64,000 nt of DNA from an uncultured Pelagibacteraceae bacterium (GCA_902618695.1 CACNCB010000001.1:310001-374000), one strand, 5' to 3'. Positions 8,356-18,262 are shown, counted from the first letter of the stretch. Numbers and translations: made by a program. The notes: a model not told the origin generated them from the sequence alone.

Positions 8356-9471
8356 TTAATTTTCTTCGTAAGATTTATCTAAAAAGTTTTTAAGTGCACT
8401 TAAGAAATCAGGAACGTCTAGTAAAAAGGAGTCGTGACCTTTATCTGACTCAATTTCTACAAATCCAACATCAGCTCCTATTGAGTTTAACGCAATCACA
8501 ATATCTTTGTTTTCTTGGGTCGGATAAAGCCAATCTGAAGTAAAAGAAATTATAAAAAATTTCGCGTTTGTATTTATAAATGCTTCTGAAAGATTACCAT
8601 TGAATTGCTTAGCTAAATCAAAATAATCCATAGCTCTAGTAATATAAAGATAACTATTTGCATCAAATCTATCTACGAAAACTGAGCCCTGATATCTTAA
8701 ATAACTTTCTATTTGAAAATCAGCGTCAAATCCAAATTTAAGATCTTCTCTTTCTTGTAACTTTCTTCCAAATTTTTCCTGCAAACCTTTTTTAGATAAA
8801 TAAGTAATATGAGCTGCCATTCTAGCTACTGCCAATCCTTTTCCAGGATTAGTGTCGTTTGATGTATAATTCCCATCTCTCCAGTTACTGTCAGCTGTAA
8901 TAGCTTGTCTACCTAGTTCGTTAAAAGCAATATTTTGAGCTGAATGACTAGATGTGGTTGCTATCGGTATCACTGTTTTGGATTTATCAGGAAAGTTGCA
9001 AATAAACTGAAGGACCTGCATACCTCCCATTGAACCACCAGTTATAGAAAACAGTTTATCAATACCAAAATGATCAAGTAAATTATATTGAGCATTCACC
9101 ATATCATTAATTGTAATAACGGGAAAATTTGTTCCAAAAATTTTTTGATCAGGATCTTTATGACTTGGTCCGTATGATCCCATACATCCACCAATTACGT
9201 TAGAGCAAATAACAAAATATTTATTTGTATCGATAGCTTTATCAGGACCTACTGCGTAACTCCACCAACCCTCTTTGTTAGTTACAGGATTTATTCCGGT
9301 TACAAATTGATCTCCTGTTAGAGCATGAAAAACTAATATTGCATTATCTTTTTTTGAATTAAGTGAACCGTAAGTTTCATAGGCTATCGGAAAATCTTTT
9401 ATGGTCTTTCCACAGTCTAATTTTAGTGGTTTCTTTACAATTAAAGTTTTTATGTTTTTCTCAGTATTCAT
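8356..9471 (-). CDS. metX: Homoserine O-acyltransferase MetX
   Basis: Alpha/beta-hydrolase enzyme that acylates homoserine for methionine synthesis by direct sulfhydrylation. The nucleophile elbow is GGSMGGMQ (about residues 142-149); the catalytic aspartate and histidine lie in FTSDWLYPTQE and DKGHDSFLLD. Length is 371 residues. Whether it uses acetyl- or succinyl-CoA cannot be settled by eye, since the MetX fold supports both. It heads metX-metW-gloB and lies downstream of a SAM-II riboswitch and a matching promoter. Confidence 0.93.
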   Translation of the reverse strand: MNTEKNIKTLIVKKPLKLDCGKTIKDFPIAYETYGSLNSKKDNAILVFHALTGDQFVTGINPVTNKEGWWSYAVGPDKAIDTNKYFVICSNVIGGCMGSYGPSHKDPDQKIFGTNFPVITINDMVNAQYNLLDHFGIDKLFSITGGSMGGMQVLQFICNFPDKSKTVIPIATTSSHSAQNIAFNELGRQAITADSNWRDGNYTSNDTNPGKGLAVARMAAHITYLSKKGLQEKFGRKLQEREDLKFGFDADFQIESYLRYQGSVFVDRFDANSYLYITRAMDYFDLAKQFNGNLSEAFINTNAKFFIISFTSDWLYPTQENKDIVIALNSIGADVGFVEIESDKGHDSFLLDVPDFLSALKNFLDKSYEEN

Positions 9472-9505
9472 ATTTTTTGACTGTTTCGAATTGTGAGAAA
9501 AAAAA

Positions 9506-9556
9506 CTATTTTAGCGGTTTTTTTTAAGCGCTCGCAATTCAGTTAAATCAGCGCAT
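9506..9556 (-). promoter_or_regulatory. SAM-II riboswitch upstream of metX
   Basis: Minus-strand sequence fits the SAM-II consensus. The 5' stem arm GCGCT (9554-9550) is followed by GATTTAAC; the complementary arm AGCGC (9532-9528) comes after ATTGCG; and the 3' pseudoknot strand GCTAAAA is at 9515-9509. SAM-II is known from alphaproteobacteria and marine metagenomes upstream of metX-type genes, where SAM binding hides the ribosome entry region. The predicted transcription start is right at the 5' edge of the element. About 35 nt separate its 3' end from the metX ATG. Confidence 0.88.
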
Positions 9557-9560
9557 AATT

Positions 9561-9589
9561 TTTTTACTAGAACTTATTTATTATGTCAA
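9561..9589 (-). promoter_or_regulatory. Promoter of metX-metW-gloB
   Basis: Minus strand: perfect -35 TTGACA (9589-9584), a 17-nt spacer, then a weaker -10 TAAAAA (9566-9561). Initiation 6-7 nt downstream would fall at about 9555, exactly where the SAM-II aptamer begins, which supports both calls. Confidence 0.6.
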
Positions 9590-9662
9590 TTTTTTAAAAA
9601 ATCCTCTTATTCTCTATAAAATTTTGTAATTTTATCTATAAAGAGCACATAAATTAAAAAAA

Positions 9663-10748
9663 ATGATAACTCCAAATTTCAAAAAATTTAAAATTGAGGC
9701 TTATAAGCCTGGTAAATCAAAAGTTAAGAAACTTAAGAACGTAATTAAGCTTTCTGCAAATGAGTCTGCTTTAGGTATGAGCCCTAAAGCAAAGAAAATA
9801 ATATCAAATAAAAATCTAAATTTAGATAAATATCCAGATGGAAAATCTCAAAATTTAAGGAAAGCAATATCTAAAGCGTATAAATGTAATTCTGAGAAAA
9901 TTATTTGTGGAGCTGGTTCAGATGAAGTTATTCAAATGCTCTGCCAGTTGTTTTTAAACCCAAAAGATGAGGTTGTGGTACCAGAATACAGTTTTTTAAT
10001 GTACAGAATTTACTCAAAAATTGTAGGTGCAAAAGTTGTATTTGCAAAAGAAATTAATTTTAAAGTTTCAGTAAATGAAATTTTAAAAAAAATAACAAAA
10101 AAAACTAAAATTGTGTTTATAGCTAACCCAAACAATCCTACAGGAACTTACTTAACGAAAAAAGAAGTTTTAGAATTAAGAAAAAGATTAAATAAAAAAA
10201 TTTTACTAGTTATAGATGATGCCTATGCAGAATATATGAAAAACAAAGATTATTCATCTGGGTTAGATTTGTTTAAAAATAAAGACAATGTTTTCATCCT
10301 TAGAACTTTTTCAAAAATGTTTGGATTAGCTTCTTTGAGAGTAGGTTGGGGATATGGATCAAAAAAAATAGTTGATGCTCTAAATGTTATAAAACCACCA
10401 TTTAATGTAAATGGTATTGCTCAATTAGCTGCCATCGAGTCACTGAAGGATAAGGCTTTCATAACTAAATCGATTAGACATAATTTATTATATTCTAAAA
10501 AAATTAAGAAATTCCTAGAGATATATAATATTTTTTCAAATTCAGTTTCAGCAAATTTTTTGTTACTTAATTTTGAAAAATGTAGATATTCAGCAAAATT
10601 TCTGTATGAAAAACTCAAAAATAAGGGAATTATTTTAAGATCAACAGAAGGTGGTTATCATATAAAGAATAAATTAAGGTTAACTATTGGATCTAAAAAA
10701 GAAAACTTAAAATTTATGAGTGTTATTAAGCAAGTATTGAAAAAATGA
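9663..10748 (+). CDS. hisC: Histidinol-phosphate / aromatic aminotransferase, HisC type
   Basis: PLP-dependent class I/II aminotransferase. Visible motifs are KLSANESALGMSP near the N-terminus, IANPNNPTGTYL, VIDDAYAEY and the PLP-lysine segment RTFSKMFGLASLRVGWGYG. Length, 361 residues, is normal for HisC. It overlaps the prephenate dehydrogenase gene by 4 bp. That linkage, divergent from metX, is common in alphaproteobacteria and suggests that this copy also, or mainly, transaminates aromatic amino-acid precursors rather than serving histidine synthesis alone. Confidence 0.88.
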   Translation: MITPNFKKFKIEAYKPGKSKVKKLKNVIKLSANESALGMSPKAKKIISNKNLNLDKYPDGKSQNLRKAISKAYKCNSEKIICGAGSDEVIQMLCQLFLNPKDEVVVPEYSFLMYRIYSKIVGAKVVFAKEINFKVSVNEILKKITKKTKIVFIANPNNPTGTYLTKKEVLELRKRLNKKILLVIDDAYAEYMKNKDYSSGLDLFKNKDNVFILRTFSKMFGLASLRVGWGYGSKKIVDALNVIKPPFNVNGIAQLAAIESLKDKAFITKSIRHNLLYSKKIKKFLEIYNIFSNSVSANFLLLNFEKCRYSAKFLYEKLKNKGIILRSTEGGYHIKNKLRLTIGSKKENLKFMSVIKQVLKK

Positions 10749-11641
10749 AAAATATTTTAATTATTGGCTGTGGATTATTAGGTTCATCTTTATTAAGGCG
10801 TATTAGCAAAAAAAAAATAGCAAAAAAAATATTTATATATGAAAAATCAAAATCAAATCTTGCTAAGATAAAAAGATTAAAATTACCTGGAACAATTGTT
10901 AAATCATTAAAAGAAGGTGCAAGTAATTCCGATTTAATCATCTTTTGTACACCAATGAGTGAATACAAAAATATTATTTTAAAAATTAATAAATTTATAC
11001 CATCGAAAACATTGATTACAGATATTGGTTCTTCAAAAATTGAAACTTCTAAAATTATAAATAAATTTTTAAAGAAAGGTATTCATTGGATTCAAAGTCA
11101 CCCAATAGCTGGATCAGAGGTCAGTGGACCAGAGCATGGTAAAGAAAATATGTTTGCTGATAGATGGTGCATAATAATTAAAAAAAAAAATATTAAAAAA
11201 AATAATATAAATATTCTAACTAAGTTTTGGAAAAAAATTGGAGCAAAAGTGGTTGTTATGAGCGCTGAAAAACATGACAAAATTTTTTCTATTACTAGTC
11301 ATTTACCACACTTAATTGCATATAATCTGGTGAAATCCGCACAAGATTTTGAGAAAAAACAAAATTATGAGCTAATCAAATATAGCGCTGGTGGATTACG
11401 AGATTTTTCTAGGATTGCAGCATCAAATGAAATCATGTGGAGAGATATTTTTTTTAACAATAAAAATAATATTTCAAAAGCGATTGATTTATTTATTAAA
11501 AATTTAAATCAATTTCAAAAAGATATTAATTCAAAAAATAATAAGTCTATTGTAAAGAAACTTATTCAGACTAAAAAAGTAAGGTCAAAAATCATCAAAT
11601 TGAAACAAGATATTGATAAACCTGACTTTGGAAGAAATTAA
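10745..11641 (+). CDS. tyrA: Prephenate/arogenate dehydrogenase
   Basis: NAD(P)-dependent oxidative decarboxylation of prephenate (or arogenate) for tyrosine synthesis. An N-terminal Rossmann motif IIGCGLLGSSLLRRI (about residues 5-19) is followed by ITDIGSSK, the conserved HPIAGSEVSGPEHG segment and the helical C-terminal domain with SHLPHLIAYNL and GGLRDFSRIA. Length is 298 residues. There is no ACT or chorismate-mutase domain, so it is a monofunctional enzyme. It is coupled to hisC by a 4-bp overlap and its 3' end overlaps the convergent NlpC/P60 gene. Confidence 0.92.
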   Translation: MKNILIIGCGLLGSSLLRRISKKKIAKKIFIYEKSKSNLAKIKRLKLPGTIVKSLKEGASNSDLIIFCTPMSEYKNIILKINKFIPSKTLITDIGSSKIETSKIINKFLKKGIHWIQSHPIAGSEVSGPEHGKENMFADRWCIIIKKKNIKKNNINILTKFWKKIGAKVVVMSAEKHDKIFSITSHLPHLIAYNLVKSAQDFEKKQNYELIKYSAGGLRDFSRIAASNEIMWRDIFFNNKNNISKAIDLFIKNLNQFQKDINSKNNKSIVKKLIQTKKVRSKIIKLKQDIDKPDFGRN

Positions 11642-12384
11642 TATTTTATTCTAGATACTTTTTTTACCTTTAGCTTGGCAGTTTTTTCAATTCTATTAAT
11701 TGTTTCTATAATTGGCATAATAATTACTTTTCTTTCTGGACCATAGGCATGAATTAGTTGTTTTGAATTTAAACACATAGCAACATGACCTTTCCAAAAA
11801 ATAATATCTCCTTTTTTAAATAGTCTTTTCTTTGAATTCTTTTTTGTATATTTGATCTGGTCCTTTGTATCTCTTGGATAAAACGAATTATTATAAAAAT
11901 AAAATATTTGCAACAAGGCTGAACAATCAATACCTTTAAATGTTTTTCCACCCCAAACATATTTTACATCGAGAAATTTTTTAAATATTTTTTTAAAATT
12001 ATTTTCTTTATGGTTTATTTTTTTAATATCTGCTTTTTTAATCCATTTATTTTTTTCAATTTTTATGTAATTCTTATTTTGCTCTAATACAGATAATTTG
12101 GATGCAAGTGGAAGCCAACTGCTAGTTCCAATTTCAGGTTTTTTATAAATCTTTGCTTTTAGTGAACTGACTTTATAATTAGGACTAAATTTTTCTTTAT
12201 ATTTTGAATTTTTTATAAACCCTTTATAATTATCAAATAAAGTTTTAATTTTTATCCAACTTTTATTTTTTTTTAAAATTTTGAATTTTTCACCATATAT
12301 AATCTGTGAAGTTACCTCAGATCTTTTCGAAGGATTTTTGTAAATATTTGAAAAATTACCTATGAAGTAAAAATTATTTTGCAC
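11638..12384 (-). CDS. NlpC/P60 peptidoglycan peptidase with SH3-like domains
   Basis: Predicted gamma-D-glutamyl-diamino-acid endopeptidase acting on cell-wall peptides. Two N-terminal SH3-like repeats (about residues 1-110) precede an NlpC/P60 domain with the catalytic cysteine in WGGKTFKGIDCSALLQ, the histidine in WKGHVAMCL and a third polar residue in LIHAYGPERK. No signal peptide is visible, so a cytoplasmic role on recycled muropeptides is plausible. The frame opens with TTG-GTG; I use GTG 12384, which overlaps the 3' end of ampG by 11 bp. The neighbouring AmpG-type permease supports peptidoglycan recycling. Confidence 0.85.
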   Translation of the reverse strand: MQNNFYFIGNFSNIYKNPSKRSEVTSQIIYGEKFKILKKNKSWIKIKTLFDNYKGFIKNSKYKEKFSPNYKVSSLKAKIYKKPEIGTSSWLPLASKLSVLEQNKNYIKIEKNKWIKKADIKKINHKENNFKKIFKKFLDVKYVWGGKTFKGIDCSALLQIFYFYNNSFYPRDTKDQIKYTKKNSKKRLFKKGDIIFWKGHVAMCLNSKQLIHAYGPERKVIIMPIIETINRIEKTAKLKVKKVSRIKY

Positions 12385-13750
12385 CAATTTTAATTTTGTT
12401 TTTAATTAACCACAAACAGATTAATGATGGTATCACCATTACAGTTGTTAAAACAAAAAATGTTCCCCAATCTCCATTTAGCCAGTCAACTAAAGCTCCT
12501 GATGATGAAGCTAAAGTAGTACGACCAGCAGTACCAATCGAAGCAAGTAATGCATATTGTGTAGCTGTATAAGTTCTATCAACTAGCAATGATATAAACG
12601 CAACAAATGCTACAGTTGCAAAAGCTGCTGTGATATCATCAGCTATAACCGCAATTGCAAATAAAATTTCTGATTTTCCAGTCCATGCTAAGACTGCAAA
12701 TAAAAGATTTGTTATAGCCATTAACCCTCCAGCAAAGAACATGGTTTTAATTGTTCCAGCCCTCATGGCCATTACTCCACCTAATAATGTAAATACAACT
12801 GTTGTTATCCAACCAAGTCCTTTTGAATAAATTGCAATTTGACCTTTGGAAAACCCAATTTCTTTATAGAAGACAATTGACATTCTTCCCATAAAAGCTT
12901 CACCTATTTTAAATAAAAAGACAAAGCCCAAAATTCCTACAGCAATTGTGAAACCATTTTTTTTAAAAAAACTAATAATAGGCCCACTTATAGTTCCTGA
13001 AATATAAGCAATAAAGTTTGTGATTATATTGCTAGATCCAAGTTTTCCTTCAATCAATTTGTCAGTTTCTCTTTGTTTTGCTTGTCTATTTGTTTCTATA
13101 GGTTCATGAACAAACATTAATGCTATATTCATTAAAATTATTAAAACACCTAAAATTAAAAAAGTGGCTTGCCAATAGTCGGCAACACCCAGGTTTTCAA
13201 AAAATTCTGCCGTAAATAAAGCAACAACTCCACCTAATTTATAACCAGTCCACCAACCAACAACAGCCATGGCTGCACCAGCAGCCATTGATTTTCCTTC
13301 ATTTTCATTTATCTGTTCAATTCTTAATGCATCTACAGTTATATCTTGGGTTGCTGACGCAATAGCAATAATTAAACCTACAGTAATTAACAAAGCCAAA
13401 TTTTCAGTTGGATTAATCACACTCCAAACAATAAGACTTAACAAAATAATTAATTGCATCAAAACTATCCATCCTCTTCTATGGCCTAGTTTTTTTGTTA
13501 GTATTGGAATTTGAATTCTATCAATGATTGGTGCCCACAAATAATTAAAAGCATATACTCCAAAAATTAAACCTGCCCATCCAATTGTTGACCTGCTTAA
13601 TCCCTCTTCTTTTAGCCAAAGACTTAAACTACTTGCAATTAAAACCCAAGGAAATCCACTAATAGAGCCTAATAGCAAAATTCTTATCATTCGAACATCT
13701 TTGTAAATCGAGAGAGAGTCTAGCCAAGTTTGTTTTTTTGCTTCTTGCAT
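12374..13750 (-). CDS. ampG: AmpG-like muropeptide permease (MFS)
   Basis: Major-facilitator membrane protein with about 12 hydrophobic segments. GSISGFPWVLIASSLSLWL near the N-terminus and ASATQDITVDALRIE are typical of AmpG/acetyl-CoA-transporter-like permeases, which import anhydro-muropeptides. The frame extends upstream to a TTG, but GGAG lies 9 nt before the ATG at 13750, giving 458 residues and a 2-bp gap after trkH. The downstream NlpC/P60 gene fits. Substrate is inferred from family and context; other AmpG-like MFS proteins carry unknown cargo. Confidence 0.8.
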   Translation of the reverse strand: MQEAKKQTWLDSLSIYKDVRMIRILLLGSISGFPWVLIASSLSLWLKEEGLSRSTIGWAGLIFGVYAFNYLWAPIIDRIQIPILTKKLGHRRGWIVLMQLIILLSLIVWSVINPTENLALLITVGLIIAIASATQDITVDALRIEQINENEGKSMAAGAAMAVVGWWTGYKLGGVVALFTAEFFENLGVADYWQATFLILGVLIILMNIALMFVHEPIETNRQAKQRETDKLIEGKLGSSNIITNFIAYISGTISGPIISFFKKNGFTIAVGILGFVFLFKIGEAFMGRMSIVFYKEIGFSKGQIAIYSKGLGWITTVVFTLLGGVMAMRAGTIKTMFFAGGLMAITNLLFAVLAWTGKSEILFAIAVIADDITAAFATVAFVAFISLLVDRTYTATQYALLASIGTAGRTTLASSSGALVDWLNGDWGTFFVLTTVMVIPSLICLWLIKNKIKIGAK

Positions 13751-13752
13751 AT

Positions 13753-15192
13753 TTAATTTCTCCAAAATGATGGTAAGAACAATACTAATATTGCAAACAG
13801 CTCAAGTCTACCTAAAATCATACCTACAGTTAATATCCATTTAGAAATGTCAGGTAAAGATGAAAAATCTCCATTTGGACCAATTATTGGCCCCAATCCT
13901 GGGCCAACATTTGAAATAGATGTTGCTGCTCCAGATATTGCAGTAATAAAGTCAAGACCTGTTAGGGATAATAATGCCGCTAAAATAAAAAATATTACAA
14001 AATAAAAATAAATAAAAGATATGATTGAAGAAATAAATTTTTCATCTACAGATCCTTGATCATATTTAATTACAAATATTCCTTTTGGATAAATAATTTT
14101 TTTTAGTTGATTTAATATAAATAGATATAGAATTTGAATTCTAAAAATTTTAACACCACATGTTGTAGATCCAGCACATCCTCCAATAAACATTAGTGCA
14201 ATAAATATTGTTATAGGAAAGCTTCCCCAACCATCAAATTCGGCATTTACATAACCTGTTCCTGTTAATATTGAAATAGTATTAAAAAAAACAGATCTTA
14301 AACTAAAGCTTTCATTATTATTAAACAATAAATAAATTGATAGTATAATAATACTTATAATTATTATTTTAATAAACGTCCTTATTTGAATATCATATAA
14401 AAAAATTTTTTTGTTTCCACTTAGAAATTTTATGTATGCAATAAATGGAATACTGCCTAGAATTATAAAAATCATTGACGATATTTCTATAGGAACACTG
14501 TTAAAATATCCGATTGATTGATTATAATTTGAAAATCCACCAGTTGCTATTGTTGTCATAGAATGAGTTAAACTATCAAATTTTCCCATTCCAAATATCC
14601 AATATGATAATGCACAGAACGCAGTTAAACCTGAATAAATATATATAAGCCTTAAGGCTATTTCTTTTGATTTGGGCAAAATTTTTTCAGATGAATCGTT
14701 GCTAGAAATTTTAAATAATTGCATACCACCAACGTTCATTATAGGCATTAAAGTAATTGCCATTACTATTATACCAATTCCACCTAACCATTGAAGTATT
14801 GCTCTCCATAGTAGAATACCTTTTGGTGTATTCTCTAAGTCAGAAATAATTGTAGATCCAGTTGTGGTAATACCAGACATACTTTCAAAAAAAGCATCAG
14901 TGATTGAAAGCTCCATATTAGAAAATATAAATGGTAAAGATCCAAAAATAGCAATACTTAACCATGACAAAGCAGTTAATAAAAATGCTTGTTGTAAATT
15001 TAACTTTTTGTCGTGGTCTAGATTTGAAAGAAAAAATAATGATCCAAAAATTATAGTCACAATAGATGCACCAAAAAATGATGAGTCTATTTCGGAATAA
15101 ATAAATTGAGCAATAATTGGTATGAACATTGAGACACCTAAAATTATTTGCAAAATTCCTAGTGTAAAAAAAACAGTTTTATAATTAGACAT
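13753..15192 (-). CDS. trkH: Trk-type potassium uptake protein TrkH
   Basis: Pore-forming subunit of the Trk potassium importer in the inner membrane. The 479 residues are strongly hydrophobic. Filter-like loops are visible as MSGITTTGSTI, TIATGGFSNYN, ILTGTGYVNAEFDGWG with FIGGCAGSTTCGVK, and AATSISNVGPG, the four-repeat arrangement of TrkH/KtrB. The cytoplasmic NAD-binding partner TrkA is not in this window. It is the first gene of trkH-ampG-NlpC/P60. Confidence 0.92.
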   Translation of the reverse strand: MSNYKTVFFTLGILQIILGVSMFIPIIAQFIYSEIDSSFFGASIVTIIFGSLFFLSNLDHDKKLNLQQAFLLTALSWLSIAIFGSLPFIFSNMELSITDAFFESMSGITTTGSTIISDLENTPKGILLWRAILQWLGGIGIIVMAITLMPIMNVGGMQLFKISSNDSSEKILPKSKEIALRLIYIYSGLTAFCALSYWIFGMGKFDSLTHSMTTIATGGFSNYNQSIGYFNSVPIEISSMIFIILGSIPFIAYIKFLSGNKKIFLYDIQIRTFIKIIIISIIILSIYLLFNNNESFSLRSVFFNTISILTGTGYVNAEFDGWGSFPITIFIALMFIGGCAGSTTCGVKIFRIQILYLFILNQLKKIIYPKGIFVIKYDQGSVDEKFISSIISFIYFYFVIFFILAALLSLTGLDFITAISGAATSISNVGPGLGPIIGPNGDFSSLPDISKWILTVGMILGRLELFAILVLFLPSFWRN

Positions 15193-15283
15193 TTTGAAAG
15201 AACATTATTTTATGGTAAATAAATTTCAACTCTATAAGAATTAATAAAATCGCCAATTTAAGATTTTTATAAAAGATATATTC

Positions 15284-16846
15284 GTGATTAAAAAAGAAAT
15301 ATTAGACAAAACAAGTGCTTGGCCTTTCGTTGAAGCAAAAAAAATGCTTCGTGATAGAAAATCATTTATTGATAAAAAAGGGAAAATTACCCTTCAAACA
15401 GGCTACGGTCCAAGTGGCCTTCCGCATATCGGAACATTTGGTGAAGTTGCAAGGACTTCAATGATGGTAAATGCCTTAAAGCAACTTACTGATATACCAA
15501 CAGAAATAATTACTTTTTCTGATGATATGGATGGTTTAAGAAAAGTTCCTGATAATGTTCCTAATCAAGAGTTACTAAATAAAAATCTACATAAACCATT
15601 AACACAAGTTCCTGATCCATTTGAAAAATTTGCAAGTTTTGGCGAACACAATAATGAAATGTTAAAAGATTTTTTAAACAGCTTTAGTTTTAAATACAGT
15701 TTTAAAAGTTCTACATCTTTATACAAAAGTGGTTTTTTTAACCCAACTTTAAAAATTATTTTAGAAAATTATGATGGTATAATGAATATTATACTTCCAA
15801 CTTTAGGCAAAGAACGTCAACAAACTTACTGTCCTTTTTTACCTATTTGTCCAAACACAGGGCATGTTCTCGAAATACCAGTTATAGAAATTGATAAAAA
15901 AAATTCTAAAATAATTTTTGATAATAAGGGTAAAAAATTAGAAACTAGTATTTTAGATGGAAATTGCAAATTACAATGGAAAGTGGATTGGGCAATGAGA
16001 TGGTATGCTCTGGATATAGATTTTGAAATGTATGGAAAAGACCTTATTGAAAGTGCAATTTTATCAACTAAAATTATAAATTTAATTGGTAAAAAACATC
16101 CATCTGGATTTGCTTATGAATTATTTCTTGATGAAAAGGGTGAAAAAATTTCAAAATCAAAAGGAAACGGTATTACCATCGACCAGTGGTTAAAATATGC
16201 TTCACCTGAAAGTTTATCTCTATACATGTATCAAAATCCAAAAAGAGCAAAAAAACTTTATAAAGAAATAGTGCCTAAAGCTGTAGATGAGTACCTCGAT
16301 AATATAGAAAAATCAAAAAAACAAACAGAACAACAATTAGTAATGAATCCTGTTTGGCATGTCCATAATGGAAATATTCCAAAAGAAGAGATGATTATGA
16401 CTTTTTCTATGTTGTTGAATTTAGTTGAAACAAGTAATGCTGATAACAAAGATTTATTATGGAAGTTTGTTAAAAAATATAAATCTAACATTCATGAAAA
16501 AAACTTTCCAATTTTTGATGGACTAGTTGGATATGCAATCAAGTATTTCAACGATGTCATTAAGGCTCAAAAAAAATATAAAAATCCATCTGAAAATGAA
16601 AAATTAGCTCTACAAGCATTAGTTAAAACTTTAGAACAATGTAATGATCAGATGTCTCCAGAGGATATACAGACATTAATTTATTCAACAGGCAAAGAGA
16701 ATGGATATGCAGAAAACTTAAGAGATTGGTTTAAGCTAATTTATGAAGTGGTGTTTGGAGATGAAAATGGACCAAGAATGGGTTTTTTTATAAGCTTTTT
16801 CGGTGTTAACGAAACAAAAGATTTGATAATTAGTAAATTAAAATAA
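15284..16846 (+). CDS. lysK: Lysyl-tRNA synthetase, class I
   Basis: Charges tRNA-Lys. This is the class I (Rossmann) LysRS typical of alphaproteobacteria and archaea, unrelated to class II LysS. The HIGH-like motif is PSGLPHIGTFGE (about residues 43-54) and the KMSKS-like motif is KISKSKGNG (about 286-294). Length is 520 residues. The start is GTG; no better ATG is in frame nearby. The stop overlaps the pyrD ATG by one base. Confidence 0.94.
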   Translation: MIKKEILDKTSAWPFVEAKKMLRDRKSFIDKKGKITLQTGYGPSGLPHIGTFGEVARTSMMVNALKQLTDIPTEIITFSDDMDGLRKVPDNVPNQELLNKNLHKPLTQVPDPFEKFASFGEHNNEMLKDFLNSFSFKYSFKSSTSLYKSGFFNPTLKIILENYDGIMNIILPTLGKERQQTYCPFLPICPNTGHVLEIPVIEIDKKNSKIIFDNKGKKLETSILDGNCKLQWKVDWAMRWYALDIDFEMYGKDLIESAILSTKIINLIGKKHPSGFAYELFLDEKGEKISKSKGNGITIDQWLKYASPESLSLYMYQNPKRAKKLYKEIVPKAVDEYLDNIEKSKKQTEQQLVMNPVWHVHNGNIPKEEMIMTFSMLLNLVETSNADNKDLLWKFVKKYKSNIHEKNFPIFDGLVGYAIKYFNDVIKAQKKYKNPSENEKLALQALVKTLEQCNDQMSPEDIQTLIYSTGKENGYAENLRDWFKLIYEVVFGDENGPRMGFFISFFGVNETKDLIISKLK

Positions 16847-17898
16847 TGTATTCAAATTTAAGATCCTTAATATTTAAAATAGATCCTGAAAGAGCACATT
16901 TTTTAGCAATTCAATCTCTTAAACTCAATTTAGTTTCAAATATATTTGATGAAAACAAAAATGATCCAATTTTAAAAACAAAATTATTTAATCAAGATCT
17001 TGATAATCCTATCGGTATTGCAGCAGGTTTTGATAAGAATGCAGAGGTATACAATCCCTTATTTAAATTGGGTTTTGGATTTGTTGAAGTAGGTACGGTT
17101 ACACCATTAAAACAATATGGAAATGAAAAACCAAGAGTATTTAGATTGGTAGAAGATCAAGCATTAATTAATAGGTTGGGTTTTAACAACCATGGATCAG
17201 ACACAATATTAAGCAGAATAAAATCTAATAAAAAACTAGGTGTATTAGGTGTAAATGTAGGTCCAAACAAAGATTCTAACGATAGATTGAATGATTATCT
17301 AACTGGATTAGAAAAATTTTCTGAAGTTGCAGATTATATTACAATTAATATTTCTTCACCAAATACTGAAAATCTTAGAAATTTTCATGAAGAGAATAAA
17401 TTGAAAGAGTTATTAAAATCTGTCTCAGAGAAAAAAAAACAATTAAAATCTGAAATTCCTGTAGCTGTAAAGATTTCACCAGATATAAGCGAAAATCAAA
17501 TTGACTTAATTTCAGAAATACTTTTAGAAAATGATATAAGCGCAATAATAATTTCAAATACTTCCGAAGCCTCTCGGGAAACACTTCAAAATATACAGAG
17601 ACATCAAAAAGGTGGTTTATCTGGAAAACCTATTGAAAAAAAATCAAATCTTTTAATAAGCAAGTTCTACAATTTAATTAAAGGTAAAATAAAAATAATT
17701 GGAGTGGGCGGCGTTGACTCAGGTAAAGCAGCCTATGATAAGTTTTTATTAGGAGCAGATTATGTTCAGTTGTATACCGGCATGGTATTTCAAGGACCCA
17801 ATATTGCTGGCATGATTAAAAAAGACCTAAAAGAATTACTAATAAGAGATGGTGTCAAAAATTTCACAGAAATTGTTGGAAATAAAACTGTTTCTTAA
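16846..17898 (+). CDS. pyrD: Dihydroorotate dehydrogenase (quinone), class 2
   Basis: Membrane-associated FMN enzyme that oxidises dihydroorotate to orotate in pyrimidine synthesis, passing electrons to ubiquinone. The N-terminal helical region ([20 protein letters not shown]) marks the class 2 membrane-bound type. [23 protein letters not shown] (serine base) and [14 protein letters not shown] (FMN phosphate) are all visible. Length of 350 residues is normal. The stop precedes a separate promoter for rpmB. Confidence 0.95.
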   Translation: MYSNLRSLIFKIDPERAHFLAIQSLKLNLVSNIFDENKNDPILKTKLFNQDLDNPIGIAAGFDKNAEVYNPLFKLGFGFVEVGTVTPLKQYGNEKPRVFRLVEDQALINRLGFNNHGSDTILSRIKSNKKLGVLGVNVGPNKDSNDRLNDYLTGLEKFSEVADYITINISSPNTENLRNFHEENKLKELLKSVSEKKKQLKSEIPVAVKISPDISENQIDLISEILLENDISAIIISNTSEASRETLQNIQRHQKGGLSGKPIEKKSNLLISKFYNLIKGKIKIIGVGGVDSGKAAYDKFLLGADYVQLYTGMVFQGPNIAGMIKKDLKELLIRDGVKNFTEIVGNKTVS

Positions 17899-17909
17899 AT
17901 GTATTAAAC

Positions 17910-17938
17910 TTGACGCCTTCAATATCTCCCCTTATATA
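17910..17938 (+). promoter_or_regulatory. Promoter of rpmB
   Basis: TTGACG (17910-17915), a 17-nt spacer, TATATA (17933-17938). Predicted initiation near 17945 leaves only about 6 nt before the rpmB ATG at 17951, with no room for a Shine-Dalgarno sequence. Confidence 0.6.
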
Positions 17939-17950
17939 GGCACTGTTATT

Positions 17951-18262
17951 ATGTCAAAAAAATGTGAACTTACCGGTAAAATTCCAATGAAAGGTCATAA
18001 TGTTAGTCATGCTAACAACAAGACTAAAAGAAGATTTTTACCTAACCTAAAAAAAGTAAAATTTACAAGTGAGCTTACTGGAAGAAGTTTAAAACTTACT
18101 GTAAGTAACTCAGGTGTAAGGTCAGTTGATAAAAAAGGTAGTTTTGATGAATTTTTAAAAACTGTAAAAAATAAAAATTTATCTCCTAGATTAAAAAAGT
18201 TAAAAAAAGTAGTTTTAATTAAATCCCCTTTTAAAAAGAAACCTGTAGCTAAATCAGCTTAA
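17951..18262 (+). CDS. rpmB: 50S ribosomal protein L28
   Basis: Large-subunit ribosomal protein. The real start is the ATG at 17951 ([20 protein letters not shown]...), matching the conserved L28 N-terminus; the frame extends further upstream only into the pyrD 3' region. The [12 protein letters not shown] segment is typical. Length is 103 residues, with a basic C-terminal tail. The stop overlaps the yhhQ ATG by one base. Confidence 0.94.
   Translation: MSKKCELTGKIPMKGHNVSHANNKTKRRFLPNLKKVKFTSELTGRSLKLTVSNSGVRSVDKKGSFDEFLKTVKNKNLSPRLKKLKKVVLIKSPFKKKPVAKSA

Noticed and set aside
9616-9635. Perfect 8-bp AT-only hairpin (ATAAAATT / AATTTTAT) upstream of hisC
   Set aside because: A purely A/T stem of this size is expected by chance in such AT-rich spacers and has no second copy or U-run to support a function.
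17849-17950. Upstream extension of the L28 reading frame into pyrD
   Set aside because: The conserved L28 N-terminus begins at ATG 17951, and a good promoter lies within the extension.
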